A stretch of DNA of 64,000 nt from Bacillota bacterium (GTDB lineage Bacteria; Bacillota; Clostridia; Christensenellales; UMGS416), in assembly GCA_023421955.1 (NCBI GenBank), contig JAEZSE010000039.1, positions 1 through 64,000 of the forward strand, given 5' to 3'. The notes under the pieces are model-generated. The model searched no databases and was not told the origin of the DNA. It was given only the letters and a program-made list of their open reading frames with translations. A program made the translations under genes and the position numbers. Each line of letters opens with the position of its first letter. The stretch's first letter is position 1. Below, piece by piece: positions 1-8,982 of this stretch.

Positions 1-17
1 GCAGGGGGGATCTCTCA

Positions 18-52
18 GGGGGTATGGCCTCCGAAGAGGCCAGGGGGGGTTT
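18..52. repeat. R1 interspersed hairpin element, copy 1
   Basis: The hairpin GGCCTC-cgaa-GAGGCC (26-41) lies inside the G-rich frame that recurs across the window (GGGGGATG...CAGGGGGGATT). The copy is mildly degenerate. The whole of 1-279 holds no gene, only repeats. Confidence 0.6.
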
Positions 53-91
53 ACTACGGGCAAATAGACCCGACCACACATCAACCACAAA

Positions 92-198
92 AAACACCCC
101 CTCTCCCAATCCTGTGGGAGAGGGGGACGGGGGGTGAGGGTTGATGCGGGACGGGGGGTGAGGGTTGAATAGACGGGGGCGGGCTTTTACCCGCCCCG
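92..198. repeat. G-rich repeat tract (R3-like) plus R2-like hairpin
   Basis: A tract reading CTCTCCCAATCCTGTGGGAG followed by runs of G and GTGAGGG is partly duplicated in tandem (about 125-165). It resembles the tract at 31945-31992. It is followed by the hairpin GGGGCGGG-cttttac-CCCGCCCC at 176-197, which matches the R2 family in form. No coding potential was seen. Confidence 0.5.
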
Positions 199-227
199 AG
201 AATCAAACCATGAGAATGCTCTACTTG

Positions 228-281
228 TCCCCCTCCTGAGGGGGATGTCACCACGCTGATGCGTGGTGACAGGGGGAGTTC
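228..281. repeat. R1 interspersed hairpin element, copy 2
   Basis: A perfect 10-bp stem, GTCACCACGC-tgat-GCGTGGTGAC (247-270), sits in the GGGGGATG...ACAGGGGGA frame. The element abuts the stop codon of the GH127 gene on the opposite strand (280-282), so it may also act as that gene's 3' hairpin. Confidence 0.7.
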
Positions 282-2052
282 ATTGTTTCCTCACCGGGAA
301 ATAAACCTGATAGTGCTCGTCGGTGATCAGATAGATGGGCGTGAGCCTAAAGCCATGGTCGATGCCGCAGGTGCGGTAGCCCTCGCGCCACATCACCCAC
401 TCGCGCTCGCTGTCGGGCCGGAGCATCTTCTCGGGGTGATCGGGGTCGCCCACGAGCACCCGCTCATCCTCGCAGAGACCGGCCAGCACCACCGGGCCAT
501 CCAGGAAGGCCACGGTGTCCGGTTCGTCGGGCAGCGGCCAGGCGGTCAGCTTTTTCACAAGCTCGATGCGCACGGTGTCGTTCTGCCAGCTGCGCTTCAG
601 CCGCAGGAACGCACCGGGCACGCAAGGCTGCTCCACCTGCTGGCCGTTCACGATGACCGTGGTGCCGGGCTGGGCCCACCAGGGGATGCGGATGTCCAGC
701 GCGAACTCGATGGGGGCCCCGGTTTTCACAGCCAGATCCACCACCCAGCTGCTTGGGCGGCTCACGCATTCCACCTGCGGGTTGAAGCCCTGGCTCACCT
801 CCACGGTAATGCCGCCGCGGGAGAATTTCGCCTTGGTGGGGATGAATTGGCAAACCGCCAGGCCATCGGCAGTTTCATAATAAGTGCTTGCGCCGTGGGC
901 GGCGTGGGCCTGCACGAGCGACCCGTGGCAGCACCAGAAGTCCTCTGTTTCCGAACCCCACTTCTTCTGCGCCCCGGCGTGAAGCGGCAGAAAGTAGCTG
1001 ATCTGGCCGGTCTTGGGGTGCTGCTGGGCCAGCACGCCGTTGTAAAGGTTCCGCTCCCAGTAGTCGGCATAGGCGGCGTCGCCGGTCCATTGCAGCAGCT
1101 TTTCGGCCAGCCGCATCATGTTGTAGACGGTGCAGTGCTCCTGGTTTTTCTCGCCCAGCCGCGCTGCCTGCTGGTGCGGCGGCGCCCAGATTTCACCCAT
1201 CGTCTGCCCGCCGGTGCAGTAGCTGCCCCGCAGCGTCACGGCCTGCTTCCAGTAGGCGTCCACGATGTCGCGCCATTTCTGCTCGCCGGTCACCTCCCAG
1301 GCCCGGGCAGCGCCCAGCACCTCGGGGATTGTGGTGTTGGCGTGCTGGTTGGTGAGCGGGTCCTCCCCTTTCAGAAGCTTGTCAAACAGGGAGGGCCGGT
1401 AATAGCGGTGCAAAAGCTCCAGGTGCTTTTGGTCGCCGGTCACGGCATAGAGGTCCGCCCAGATTTCCAGCATGCCGCCGGTTTCCATATCCAGGATCCG
1501 GGCCATTTCCGCGGCGCTGAACTGGCCTGTCCAGCGGTGGAACCAGTCGGCGAAGCTTGTGAGCACCTCGAACGCTTCCTGGTTGCCCGCGATGGCGTAC
1601 ATGTCCCACAGGCCCATCAGCGTTTTGTGCAGCGTGTATTGCGGCGCCCAGATGCGATAGCCCTCGGCGAGCAGGTGCAGATATTTCTCCGGGATGGATC
1701 CGGCCCACTCCCCGCCGTTCACCTGCTGGCAGCGGGCCAGCTCGGAGACGATTTTGTCAGCCTTGGCTTTTGCCTCGCGGTCGCCGGTGGCGGCATAAAG
1801 CTGCGCCGCTGCCGAAAGCCAGTGGCCCAGAAAATGGCCCCGCAGCTGGCAGGTGGGCGACTCCCACCCCCAGTGGATGTGTTCCGGGTGGTTCGGCACC
1901 GTCCACAAGCAGGCTTCCAGGTAGAAGTTTTGCAGCAGGTTGTCGTTGCTCAAGCTCATCACATACTTGCGGTTCAGCGCGGCCCGCTCCTTAAGCACGC
2001 CTTGCTGCAGCTCCGTGGCGCCCAGGGGCAGCCTTTTCAGCTTCATTTCCAT
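280..2052 (-). CDS. GH127 family beta-L-arabinofuranosidase (DUF1680)
   Basis: The 590-residue protein belongs to glycoside hydrolase family 127, whose characterised members remove terminal beta-L-arabinofuranose from plant oligosaccharides. The family's metal-cysteine active site is visible: E305 and C307 in EHCTVYN, and C374-C375 in FWCCHGS. These correspond to E338, C340, C417 and C418 of Bifidobacterium HypBA1. There is no signal peptide, so it probably acts on imported sugars in the cytoplasm. The start at 2052 has an AGGAG site 8 nt upstream. It lies 24 bp downstream of a Gfo/Idh/MocA gene on the same strand, which suggests a two-gene sugar operon. The exact substrate is inferred from the family only. 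Confidence 0.9.
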   Translation of the reverse strand: MEMKLKRLPLGATELQQGVLKERAALNRKYVMSLSNDNLLQNFYLEACLWTVPNHPEHIHWGWESPTCQLRGHFLGHWLSAAAQLYAATGDREAKAKADKIVSELARCQQVNGGEWAGSIPEKYLHLLAEGYRIWAPQYTLHKTLMGLWDMYAIAGNQEAFEVLTSFADWFHRWTGQFSAAEMARILDMETGGMLEIWADLYAVTGDQKHLELLHRYYRPSLFDKLLKGEDPLTNQHANTTIPEVLGAARAWEVTGEQKWRDIVDAYWKQAVTLRGSYCTGGQTMGEIWAPPHQQAARLGEKNQEHCTVYNMMRLAEKLLQWTGDAAYADYWERNLYNGVLAQQHPKTGQISYFLPLHAGAQKKWGSETEDFWCCHGSLVQAHAAHGASTYYETADGLAVCQFIPTKAKFSRGGITVEVSQGFNPQVECVSRPSSWVVDLAVKTGAPIEFALDIRIPWWAQPGTTVIVNGQQVEQPCVPGAFLRLKRSWQNDTVRIELVKKLTAWPLPDEPDTVAFLDGPVVLAGLCEDERVLVGDPDHPEKMLRPDSEREWVMWREGYRTCGIDHGFRLTPIYLITDEHYQVYFPVRKQ

Positions 2053-2076
2053 GTGCCTTTCTCCTTTTGTTTCTTG

Positions 2077-3183
2077 TTATGCCTGGGCCGAGCCATGTTC
2101 CAGCCACTCATGACTGTCTGCCACCTCGGGGAACACCCGGCCCATCTTTTCGTTCACATCATAATAGTCCGCAGGATCCAGCGGCAGGTCCATGCGCGTG
2201 TGCCCAAGGCTGCTCATCAGCATCGCCTGGATCGTTTCATAGCCCTGCCAGGCCATTTCGTAGCGGCAGGGGTGGGCCGGGCCGCCATCCAGCCATTCAG
2301 CAAACTCCCGCATGTAGCGGGCCTGCATCATGGGCTCCTGGCCGCCGCGGTCGCCTTCGTCGGTCCGGCTGCACTGCCCGCCATTTTGGCTGGTCACAAA
2401 GCCCCAGCGGTTCATGTTGTCCGCCCAGGCGTAGCCCTCGGTGCCATAGAAGGTGAGCCGGTCATCCAGCCAGTAAAACTCCTTCGGCTCGTGGGCCGGA
2501 GAGAGATAGCCGCACTCCAGGATGCCGCGCACGCCGTTCTCAAACAGGCACTCGCCCAGCAGGTAGTCGGCGCCGAAGTGGCCGTCCGCAGCCTTCAGGT
2601 GGTGCCGGCCATGGGCGTGGCCCACGGCCCAAAGCGCCCGGTGGCCGCCGTTGGCCCACATCATGTAGTCCATGAAATGGGTGCCCAGCTGCATGTGCCA
2701 CGGCACCGTGGTGGCGTGGGCGTGGGTGATCTGGCCGATCAGGCCGCTTTGCAGCGTCTCTTTGAGCTTTTGCATGGCAGTCATATATTTCAGCTGGTGG
2801 GACACCACCACCTTGATGCCGTGTTCGTCGATGATCCGCTTCATCTCATGGGCCTCGCCGATGGAAAGGGCCAGCGGTTTTTCCATCGCGATGGCCTTCA
2901 CGCCCTCTTCGGCGGCCAACCGCACCAACTCCGTTCGGACAGCAAGGCCGGTTGCAAAGCAGAAGATGTCCGGCTTGGTTTCCCGCAGCATCTGCCGGGC
3001 GTCTTCATACACCGCCGCGATGCCATATTTGGCCGAGGCTTCTGAAAGCCTGCGGCTGTCCATGTCGCAAAGTGCCACCACGTCAAACCGGTCCCCGTTG
3101 TTGAAAAACGCCCCGATGTGGTCATGCCCCCTTGGCCCCAGACCCAGGTGCGCCACCCGGTAACGCCTGCCAGCTTCCTGCAT
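2077..3183 (-). CDS. Gfo/Idh/MocA family oxidoreductase
   Basis: The 368-residue protein has an N-terminal Rossmann nucleotide-binding segment (YRVAHLGLGPRG) and the typical EKPLA motif, in which the lysine is catalytic in this family. Members oxidise or reduce sugars, inositols and sugar derivatives with NAD(P). The start was set at 3183 because GAGGAGG lies about 8 nt upstream; an upstream in-frame start would add 28 residues unlike the family. It is the first gene of the pair with GH127, so it probably processes the released or a related sugar. The substrate cannot be read from sequence. Confidence 0.88.
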   Translation of the reverse strand: MQEAGRRYRVAHLGLGPRGHDHIGAFFNNGDRFDVVALCDMDSRRLSEASAKYGIAAVYEDARQMLRETKPDIFCFATGLAVRTELVRLAAEEGVKAIAMEKPLALSIGEAHEMKRIIDEHGIKVVVSHQLKYMTAMQKLKETLQSGLIGQITHAHATTVPWHMQLGTHFMDYMMWANGGHRALWAVGHAHGRHHLKAADGHFGADYLLGECLFENGVRGILECGYLSPAHEPKEFYWLDDRLTFYGTEGYAWADNMNRWGFVTSQNGGQCSRTDEGDRGGQEPMMQARYMREFAEWLDGGPAHPCRYEMAWQGYETIQAMLMSSLGHTRMDLPLDPADYYDVNEKMGRVFPEVADSHEWLEHGSAQA

Positions 3184-3428
3184 TTCCGTATTCCTCCTCT
3201 TGCTGTCGCAGTCCCTGTGAAGCCCGCGCCTGCCTGGCCGCACCGGATTATCATACCACAGCTGCAAGCCTCCGTGAACGGCCCGCCGCCTGTTCTTTTG
3301 ATCTTACAGATGGAATAAGTATAACTGAAAGAGGCCGGGCGCTTACCCACAATCCTTGCGTATAGTGGAATACGTCGCTGTACATACTGAAGCATGGGTT
3401 GTGAAATCAGCGGTTGGGGGGCAAAAGC

Positions 3429-4259
3429 ATGCAGGCTAAGACGGTCGGCACCCTTGGAAGAAACGTGTTGACCCGCAGTGGCTGGTCCGAAGCGGAGGAG
3501 GAACTGCTCAGAGGAAGGCTTTCAAAGGCGGCGCATGAGGGCACGCCGCTCCGGGAAGTGTTTGACGCGGTGGCGCTGGAGACGGGCCGCAAGCCCAACA
3601 GCGTGCGCAACTACTACTACACGGCGATGCGCAGCCGCATCGCGGGCCGTGAGGAACCGGCGCTGGTGCGCAGGGAACGGTCCAGCTTCACGCCCTTCAC
3701 TGACGATGAGATACGGCAGCTGTTAAAATACATTTTGGGCCGTCAGGCCTCCGGCATGTCGGTGCGTGCCTGCGCCATGGCGCTGGGCAACGGCAACCGC
3801 TCCCGGATGCTGCGGTTCCAGAACAAATACCGGTCGCTTCTGAAAAACCGCCGCGCGCTGGTGGAGGAAGTGATGCGCTCGATGGACCAGGAGGGCCTGG
3901 CCTATGTGAACCCCTACGGCGAGGATGGCTTGTTCTTTGACTCAGGCGAACCCACCGGCCGGGAGGATGGCCGCAGCATCGCCCGCGAGGTGTTGGATGC
4001 CTTTGAGATGGAAGCCGGGCTGGACCTCATTGAGCTGGCCAACAACATGAACGCGCTGGTGGCCCGGATGAGCCGGGATGAGGAGGGCAACCTGAAAACG
4101 CGGGTACAGACTGCTGAGCAGAAGGCGGACCACTACATGAGCAGGCTCATGCAACTGGTCACCGCCGTGCGTGACTATCTGACCACCAAGGACCCGGCGC
4201 AGCTGATGAACCTTCGGTCACTCATTCAGGACGCGGAGGATGGCACGCTGCTCAACTGA
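3429..4259 (+). CDS. Myb/SANT-like DNA-binding protein, RsfA-like
   Basis: The 276-residue protein starts with a Myb/SANT-like helix-turn-helix (about residues 13-60, GWSEAEEELL and NSVRNYYYTAMR). This is the layout of RsfA-type regulators and related clostridial proteins. A second, similar helical segment follows (FTPFTDDEIRQLLKYI, about 80-125), then a charged helical C-terminus that may form a coiled coil. The ATG at 3429 was preferred over TTG at 3414 because the GGGGGG run then sits at ribosome-site distance. It is transcribed away from the GH127 pair and ends at a clear terminator. Its targets are unknown; regulation of sporulation genes is only an analogy to RsfA. Confidence 0.7.
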   Translation: MQAKTVGTLGRNVLTRSGWSEAEEELLRGRLSKAAHEGTPLREVFDAVALETGRKPNSVRNYYYTAMRSRIAGREEPALVRRERSSFTPFTDDEIRQLLKYILGRQASGMSVRACAMALGNGNRSRMLRFQNKYRSLLKNRRALVEEVMRSMDQEGLAYVNPYGEDGLFFDSGEPTGREDGRSIAREVLDAFEMEAGLDLIELANNMNALVARMSRDEEGNLKTRVQTAEQKADHYMSRLMQLVTAVRDYLTTKDPAQLMNLRSLIQDAEDGTLLN

Positions 4260-4285
4260 GAATAGCAAAAGAAACAGAGACAGGG

Positions 4286-4308
4286 ACCCGCTGGACAGGC
4301 GGGTTTTT
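4286..4308 (+). terminator. Rho-independent terminator after Myb-like gene
   Basis: The stem ACCCGC-tggacag-GCGGGT is followed directly by TTTTT, 26 nt after the stop codon. Confidence 0.85.
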
Positions 4309-4334
4309 GTTTGGATCGGCATCGGTGAAACTGC

Positions 4335-4365
4335 AAGAAAGGGCTCCCGCATACAGCGGGAGCCC
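4335..4365 (-). terminator. Terminator of the sigma/anti-sigma operon
   Basis: On the minus strand a perfect 10-bp stem, GGGCTCCCGC with GCGGGAGCCC and a 5-nt loop, is followed by TTTCTT. It lies 15 nt beyond the end of the DUF4179 gene. Confidence 0.85.
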
Positions 4366-4380
4366 TCAGGCCTGGCATTG

Positions 4381-5652
4381 TTATTCCTGCAACTTGATTT
4401 CAAATGTGCCGCCTTCGATTTCCTGCGGCACCGAGTCATTCTCCCAGCTGTCCCCCAGCGCGAAAGGCTGATCGATTGCCATTTCCTGCCCATTGAGTTT
4501 GCCCACCCGGAGGAATGAAGCTTTCAGTGTGAGGGTTTTGACATCCTTTGAGAGCAGCGGCGCAGCCAGCTCAATCCGATAGCTGCCGTCGCTTTCCCTG
4601 TTGGCAGTAACATATTCACCCACCACCTGGCTGCCGTCCATCAGCACCGCGGAAAGGAAGAACTGCTTGGGTGAGAACGGCTTCATCGCTGCCAACGCTT
4701 CGTTTGGCACAAGCCGCAGTGTTACGCCGGTTTCTGTGGGTTTTGTCACCACCGATTCCACGATGAGCTTGCTGCCGCTCAAGTCAAGCTGCCGGTTTGT
4801 CAGCACCGGTTTGCCGTTTTCCTCCGTTTCATCGGTCACAATCACCGAGCCGCCCAACAGGTGCTCCTTGGCATCATTGGCTGCAACCTGTGCCACGGAG
4901 CTGTTGCCGGCGTCCAGATCCAGCGTGAAGGGCAATGTGAGGTCACCGGCAGGGGCGCAGGCACCGGCTCCATCCACAATGCTGCTGAATTGCACGGTGA
5001 AGACAAGGTTGATCTTGCCGGAGTGGTCACGGAGGGTGCCGGCTTCATACTTTGCCACGTCCATCCAGGTGCCGCCGCCCATGTCTTGCTCGCCGCCCTG
5101 AAGCAGTTGCAGTGTTGATTGGTCGGGTAATGTGACCGACCCGGCGCGGAATTGCTTATATCCCACGTTTTGCCCTGGTGTCAGCGCGTCATAACCCCCC
5201 ATCATGTGCTCCACACCGCTGCTGTCCACGGTGTATTTGACGTAGACATATTCGCCGTCATACAGTGTCTCAAGGATCTTTACCTTCACATCCCCGATCC
5301 ATTCATTGCCATCCAGGCTCTTTGCCGCCGGGTCGGCGCTGCTGCCGGGCTGCACAAGGCCTGCCACTGCGGAGTTTTCCGGCCGGTTTGCGGTATCCTG
5401 CGCCATGTAGTCCGACACGCTGAACAGCCGGCCCAACAAGCTGCCCACCGCTGCCCTGGCTTCCGGCACTGCCGCCAGCGTCACGATCACCGTGAGCGCT
5501 GCCGCCATGGGAACGAGCCAGCGGGCAGGCTGGACCCGCTTCGGTTCGGTGCGGGTGGCCCTCACCCACACCCTTGCAGCGCTACCGTCGCGGAATTCCA
5601 TCTTCTCTCCGGCTTGCCGGAGCGCCTGATCCAATTTCATATCCTGATCCAT
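4381..5652 (-). CDS. DUF4179-type anti-sigma factor / membrane protein
   Basis: The 423-residue protein has a short cytoplasmic N-terminus, one membrane segment (about residues 45-66, WLVPMAAALTVIVTLAAV) and a long extracytoplasmic domain. This is the layout of DUF4179 proteins encoded beside ECF sigma factors. The start at 5652 (MDQDMKL) has GGAGG 8 nt upstream, and that site lies inside the last codons of the sigma gene; only 4 nt separate the stop of one from the start of the other. By analogy it should hold the sigma factor at the membrane until a signal arrives. The signal is unknown. Confidence 0.8.
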   Translation of the reverse strand: MDQDMKLDQALRQAGEKMEFRDGSAARVWVRATRTEPKRVQPARWLVPMAAALTVIVTLAAVPEARAAVGSLLGRLFSVSDYMAQDTANRPENSAVAGLVQPGSSADPAAKSLDGNEWIGDVKVKILETLYDGEYVYVKYTVDSSGVEHMMGGYDALTPGQNVGYKQFRAGSVTLPDQSTLQLLQGGEQDMGGGTWMDVAKYEAGTLRDHSGKINLVFTVQFSSIVDGAGACAPAGDLTLPFTLDLDAGNSSVAQVAANDAKEHLLGGSVIVTDETEENGKPVLTNRQLDLSGSKLIVESVVTKPTETGVTLRLVPNEALAAMKPFSPKQFFLSAVLMDGSQVVGEYVTANRESDGSYRIELAAPLLSKDVKTLTLKASFLRVGKLNGQEMAIDQPFALGDSWENDSVPQEIEGGTFEIKLQE

Positions 5653-5656
5653 GTTT

Positions 5657-6202
5657 TCAACCTCCAAAATAGTCATAGCCTGATTTTTCCAGCTGCTGCC
5701 TGAGCCGTGCCCTTGCCCGTGACAGGCGCATCTTTGCCGATGCCGCCGATATGCCCAGCAGCTCAGCGGTCTTGGCTTCTGTGAACCCGCCGAAGTAATG
5801 CAGCCGCACTGCGAGCCGCAGCTTTTCCGGCAGACGGTCCACCGCCGCGACCAGCGCTCTTGCGCGCTCCCGGCTGCCTGCCTCTGCCTCTGCGCTGTCC
5901 GCAACGGGCTCAGGCATCCTGTCTGTCAGCTCATGCAGCCGGTCTTTGCGCTGAGCGTAGATCCGCCGCGCCTCATTGGCCACGGTCCGCATAAAGTATC
6001 CCTCTGCTGCAGTCAGGTCTCTCAATCTGGGCATTGCCCTCCAAAACCGGATCAATGCCTCCTGCACGGCATCTTCTGCCGATGCCCGGCTGCCGCAGAT
6101 GGCCTTCGCTGCCCGATATGCCTTGGGGAACCACAGCTCATACAGCTCGCGGCAGGCTTTGTCGCTGCCGCCAATGGCTTCCAGTATCATTTGTTCCTGC
6201 AT
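5657..6202 (-). CDS. ECF-type RNA polymerase sigma factor
   Basis: The 181-residue protein has region 2 (about 10-75, including AEDAVQEALIRFWRAMPRL) and region 4 with a helix-turn-helix (AKTAELLGISAASAKMRLSR). It lacks regions 1 and 3, as ECF factors do. The start at 6202 was chosen because GGAG lies 6 nt upstream; a longer reading to 6388 has no support. It is translationally coupled to the DUF4179 anti-sigma gene. Such pairs often respond to cell-envelope stress, but nothing here identifies the stimulus. Confidence 0.9.
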   Translation of the reverse strand: MQEQMILEAIGGSDKACRELYELWFPKAYRAAKAICGSRASAEDAVQEALIRFWRAMPRLRDLTAAEGYFMRTVANEARRIYAQRKDRLHELTDRMPEPVADSAEAEAGSRERARALVAAVDRLPEKLRLAVRLHYFGGFTEAKTAELLGISAASAKMRLSRARARLRQQLEKSGYDYFGG

Positions 6203-6363
6203 TGTTTTCTCCAATGAAGCTTCATCGCCAAATACACCCTTGAGGGGGCAGAAAGGTAACATCTGCTTATCAAAATGCTGCGCGTATGCCGGGGAATCCC
6301 CGGTCCTTACCGCCATATCACAAGTGCAATTCCCGTCCTCTGATACAGCTGTATTCCCCACCC

Positions 6364-6500
6364 GCCCTTGCGCCCGCTGGGCGTTCAAGGGGGGATGTCA
6401 CCCACAGGTGACAGGGGGGATTTCCTGCCCGCGGGCAGCATATGCGCATGTCCGGTAAAGAGCCCACGTTAGCGGGCCTGGACGGAGCCCCATGCGTTTG
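6364..6500. repeat. R1 copy 3 with degenerate R2 element
   Basis: The outer hairpin CGCCC-gct-GGGCG (6371-6383) and inner hairpin GTCACC-caca-GGTGAC (6397-6412) sit in the R1 frame (CCCTTG, TTCAAGGGGGGAT, ACAGGGGGGATTTCCTG). A degraded R2-like segment (GCGGGCCTGGACGGAGCCCC) follows near 6473-6492. The gap 6203-6598 holds nothing else that I can support. Confidence 0.7.
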
Positions 6501-6598
6501 CTTCGCAAACCGCATCGGCAATTGCCTACACATTCGCTGCGCAAATATGCTGCACAATTGCCGGGGTAACACCCGGCCCCTACTGGGCAACTTTTCTT

Positions 6599-7123
6599 TT
6601 ACAGTTCTTTAAGCATGTACAAATTTAGATCATCATCATTCACACACGCCGCATACTGCCCCAGCAGCTTCTCCTGATACCACACCCCCGACCCGTCGGG
6701 GATGTAGCCCCTCTTCACATACATCCTCTGCGCGCTGCCATAGCCGCTGTGCAGCCCCACCGCAAGCGATACGCGGCTGCTTGTCTCCGAGGCCAGGCCC
6801 TCAGCCACATCCATCATCTTGCCGCCGATGCCTTGCCGCTGGTATTGTTTCAGCACGTTGAAGTCCACAATCTCGGGGATGCCCATGCAGGCAAATGGGC
6901 CAGTCTTGGCCTCCGGCAGCAGCGCGACATAACCGGCCACACTGCCGGAAACCTCCGCGACGATTACCGTCTTTTCGTCCTTTTCTTGCTGGGCGAGATA
7001 GGTTTGGAACAGCTCCAATGGCTTGTGCCAGCCCTGCGCAGCAAAGGCCTTGTGCAAGGCTTCTCTGTCCGGCTGCTCCATCTTGCGGAGGGTCAGGTTA
7101 CTGTCTTGCAGATAGATGGCCAT
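6599..7123 (-). CDS. GNAT family N-acetyltransferase
   Basis: The 174-residue protein has the acetyl-CoA binding motif A as QRQGIGGKMM (about residues 95-104), followed by the usual late strand region (GSAQRMYVKRGYIPDG). It is a cytoplasmic enzyme that would acetylate a small molecule or protein amine. The start at 7123 has GGAGG 6 nt upstream. It stands alone between two repeat-filled gaps. The substrate is not predictable. Confidence 0.85.
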   Translation of the reverse strand: MAIYLQDSNLTLRKMEQPDREALHKAFAAQGWHKPLELFQTYLAQQEKDEKTVIVAEVSGSVAGYVALLPEAKTGPFACMGIPEIVDFNVLKQYQRQGIGGKMMDVAEGLASETSSRVSLAVGLHSGYGSAQRMYVKRGYIPDGSGVWYQEKLLGQYAACVNDDDLNLYMLKEL

Positions 7124-7184
7124 GGGTGGCCTCCGTTCACTAGATAGATAGCAGATGCAGTTTAGATAACAGCCCTCCCCACCC

Positions 7185-7232
7185 TCCCTTAATAAGGGGG
7201 GATGCCGCCCTCAGGCGGCAGGGGGGATTTCA
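7185..7232. repeat. R1 interspersed hairpin element, copy 4
   Basis: The hairpin GCCGCC-ctca-GGCGGC (7204-7219) sits in the frame AAGGGGGGAT...AGGGGGGATTTC. The spacer 7124-7671 is made almost wholly of R1/R3-like repeats, and I see no gene in it. Confidence 0.75.
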
Positions 7233-7370
7233 ACAAGATGCCAAACAGGGGGATCTTGACCCACCCCCTGCCCCCTCCCCGGTTAGGCCGAGACTTTCTG
7301 CCGTAACTACCGTGGGGAGGGGGTAGTATTAACGGGGCTTCGCCCCGCTGCCCACTGTAGTTATTCAAGG

Positions 7371-7445
7371 CGCCCCCTACCCCCTTTGTTTTACCGAAGG
7401 TAAAATTCAAGGGGGGATGGCTCCGCAGAGCCAGGGGGGATTTCT
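7371..7445. repeat. R1 interspersed hairpin element, copy 5 (two stems)
   Basis: Stem B is TTTTACC-gaa-GGTAAAA (7389-7405) and stem A is GGCTC-cgca-GAGCC (7419-7432). They are framed by CCCCTTTG, TTCAAGGGGGGAT and AGGGGGGATTTC. Confidence 0.8.
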
Positions 7446-7671
7446 TCTGGAAGCCGGAATGATATGTTATTGGGTGATAGGGGGTGAGGGTAAATCCCTC
7501 AAAACCCGCCCAAATCCGCCATCGCCCCGTCGCAAAGTTCATCGTTTGTTTACACAATCACACCTTGCGATTCCGTCATACTGATTATAACATGATTGTA
7601 TGTGTTTGCCATGACAACCGGCCGGCGCAAGCCGGCGGGCAAAAGGAGTGTGTTACAAGGAGGTCAGAGGA

Positions 7672-8880
7672 TTGAACCAATCCAAGAAAATCATGCGCCT
7701 TGCCGCGGCCCTGCTTGCGGCGGCGTTGCTTTCCGGCTGCGGTCTGCAGAGCGAGCAGCCGGTTTTGAATCCGGAGCAAACCGCCCAGGCCGCGGCGAGC
7801 ACCGCGCCGGCGGTCTCAAGTTCGCCTTCGCCGGACCCCACGGCGAAAGCCGGCACGCCGGAGCCAAGCCAGACGCCGGCCAATCAGCCCCAGTGGCAAT
7901 ATCCGCTGGTTGCAGGTTCGCTCTTCGGTGGGCAGGCTTTGCCGGAGGACTTTTTGTTTCCGCTGCGGCTCTGGGAGGATTGCGGCCAGTTTTTGTTTGC
8001 CACCACTGATGGCCGGGTGCTCCGGGCAAGGTGGGATGGCGTGGCCTATACCGCCGAGCCGGTGGCCGAGCAGCTGGACACTGGTGGGCTTTCCGCAGCC
8101 GTGGTGGACAGCGCTCGCCAGTGGCTCTTCGCTTTGGCTGAGAAACGGACGGGCAACAAAACAACCCGCTCCATCGTGATGGTGAATCTGGCCACCACAG
8201 CTCGCTGCGAACTATGCGACACGGTTGGCTGGAAGCCTGAGGGTGCGGTGCTCACTCGCGAGTTTCAGTATGCTGGCGGCATGGTGCTGGCCAGGCTGAT
8301 GGATCCGGAGAGTGAAGCCGTGCTGGATCGTTGGATTCTGGTGGACGTGGACAAAAAGACATTTTCCACCATTGAGCTGGATGGATTTGCTGCACGGCAC
8401 CTGAGCCAGTGGGAGCAAGCTACGGCTGCGCGGCTGATTCCGCTGGATGGTGACCGCCTTCTTTCTGTGTGGTCGGTGCGCGGAGCCATCCAGACGGACG
8501 GCCAGGTGATTGACGAAACCCAAGCGGTGGCCTTTGTGCTGGACCGGTCCGGTTCGGTGGTGAGCGCCCTTGGCGCAATCAAGGTGGCTGGCTCCGGCCA
8601 GCCGGCCATCACCGGTGGCACAAGCTTCACACCTTCGGCCGATGGGCATCAAGTGGCGTTTGGCGGCGCCGATGGCGGTGTGTGGCTTTATGACCTGCAG
8701 ACCAATGCCGAGCAGGCGGTGGAGGGCGGTAAGGCCCGGCTCACCTTTGCCCAGTGGGGCGCCGATGGCAGCCTTCTCTACGGTGTGGGGTCCGGTCACG
8801 GCGCTACAGTGCATCGTGGCGCCGCCACGTCGGGCGGGGCCGCCTCGCCGATGCCCACAGCGACTGGCGCTACGAAATGA
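7672..8880 (+). CDS. Lipoprotein with beta-propeller-like C-terminal segment
   Basis: The 402-residue protein begins with a lipoprotein signal (lipobox LLSGC near residue 25), then a Pro/Ser/Thr/Ala-rich linker to about residue 75. The rest is rich in strands; late in it the pattern FTPSADGHQVAFGG...GVWLYDL resembles WD40/TolB-type propeller blades. It should be anchored on the outer face of the membrane. The start is TTG at 7672, 8 nt after a clear AAGGAGG. No function can be assigned. A strong terminator follows. Confidence 0.75.
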   Translation: MNQSKKIMRLAAALLAAALLSGCGLQSEQPVLNPEQTAQAAASTAPAVSSSPSPDPTAKAGTPEPSQTPANQPQWQYPLVAGSLFGGQALPEDFLFPLRLWEDCGQFLFATTDGRVLRARWDGVAYTAEPVAEQLDTGGLSAAVVDSARQWLFALAEKRTGNKTTRSIVMVNLATTARCELCDTVGWKPEGAVLTREFQYAGGMVLARLMDPESEAVLDRWILVDVDKKTFSTIELDGFAARHLSQWEQATAARLIPLDGDRLLSVWSVRGAIQTDGQVIDETQAVAFVLDRSGSVVSALGAIKVAGSGQPAITGGTSFTPSADGHQVAFGGADGGVWLYDLQTNAEQAVEGGKARLTFAQWGADGSLLYGVGSGHGATVHRGAATSGGAASPMPTATGATK

Positions 8881-8894
8881 CGGAATAGAAACGG

Positions 8895-8926
8895 AAGGGA
8901 ACCCATATGGGTTCCCTTTTCGTTTT
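8895..8926 (+). terminator. Terminator after lipoprotein gene
   Basis: A perfect 12-bp palindromic stem (arms 8895-8906 and 8907-8918, centred on ATAT) is followed by a T-rich stretch ending in CGTTTT. It lies 15 nt after the stop codon. Confidence 0.85.
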
Positions 8927-8982
8927 GCCGACCGGTCGGCAGATGGGATTCACTTCATGTACGAACGGGTGTCGCCCCTGCC

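Noticed and set aside
259..3045. Very long open frame opposite the GH127 and Gfo/Idh/MocA genes
   Set aside because: It is antisense to two genes with clear family motifs and ribosome sites, has no recognisable domain, and arises from high third-position G+C.
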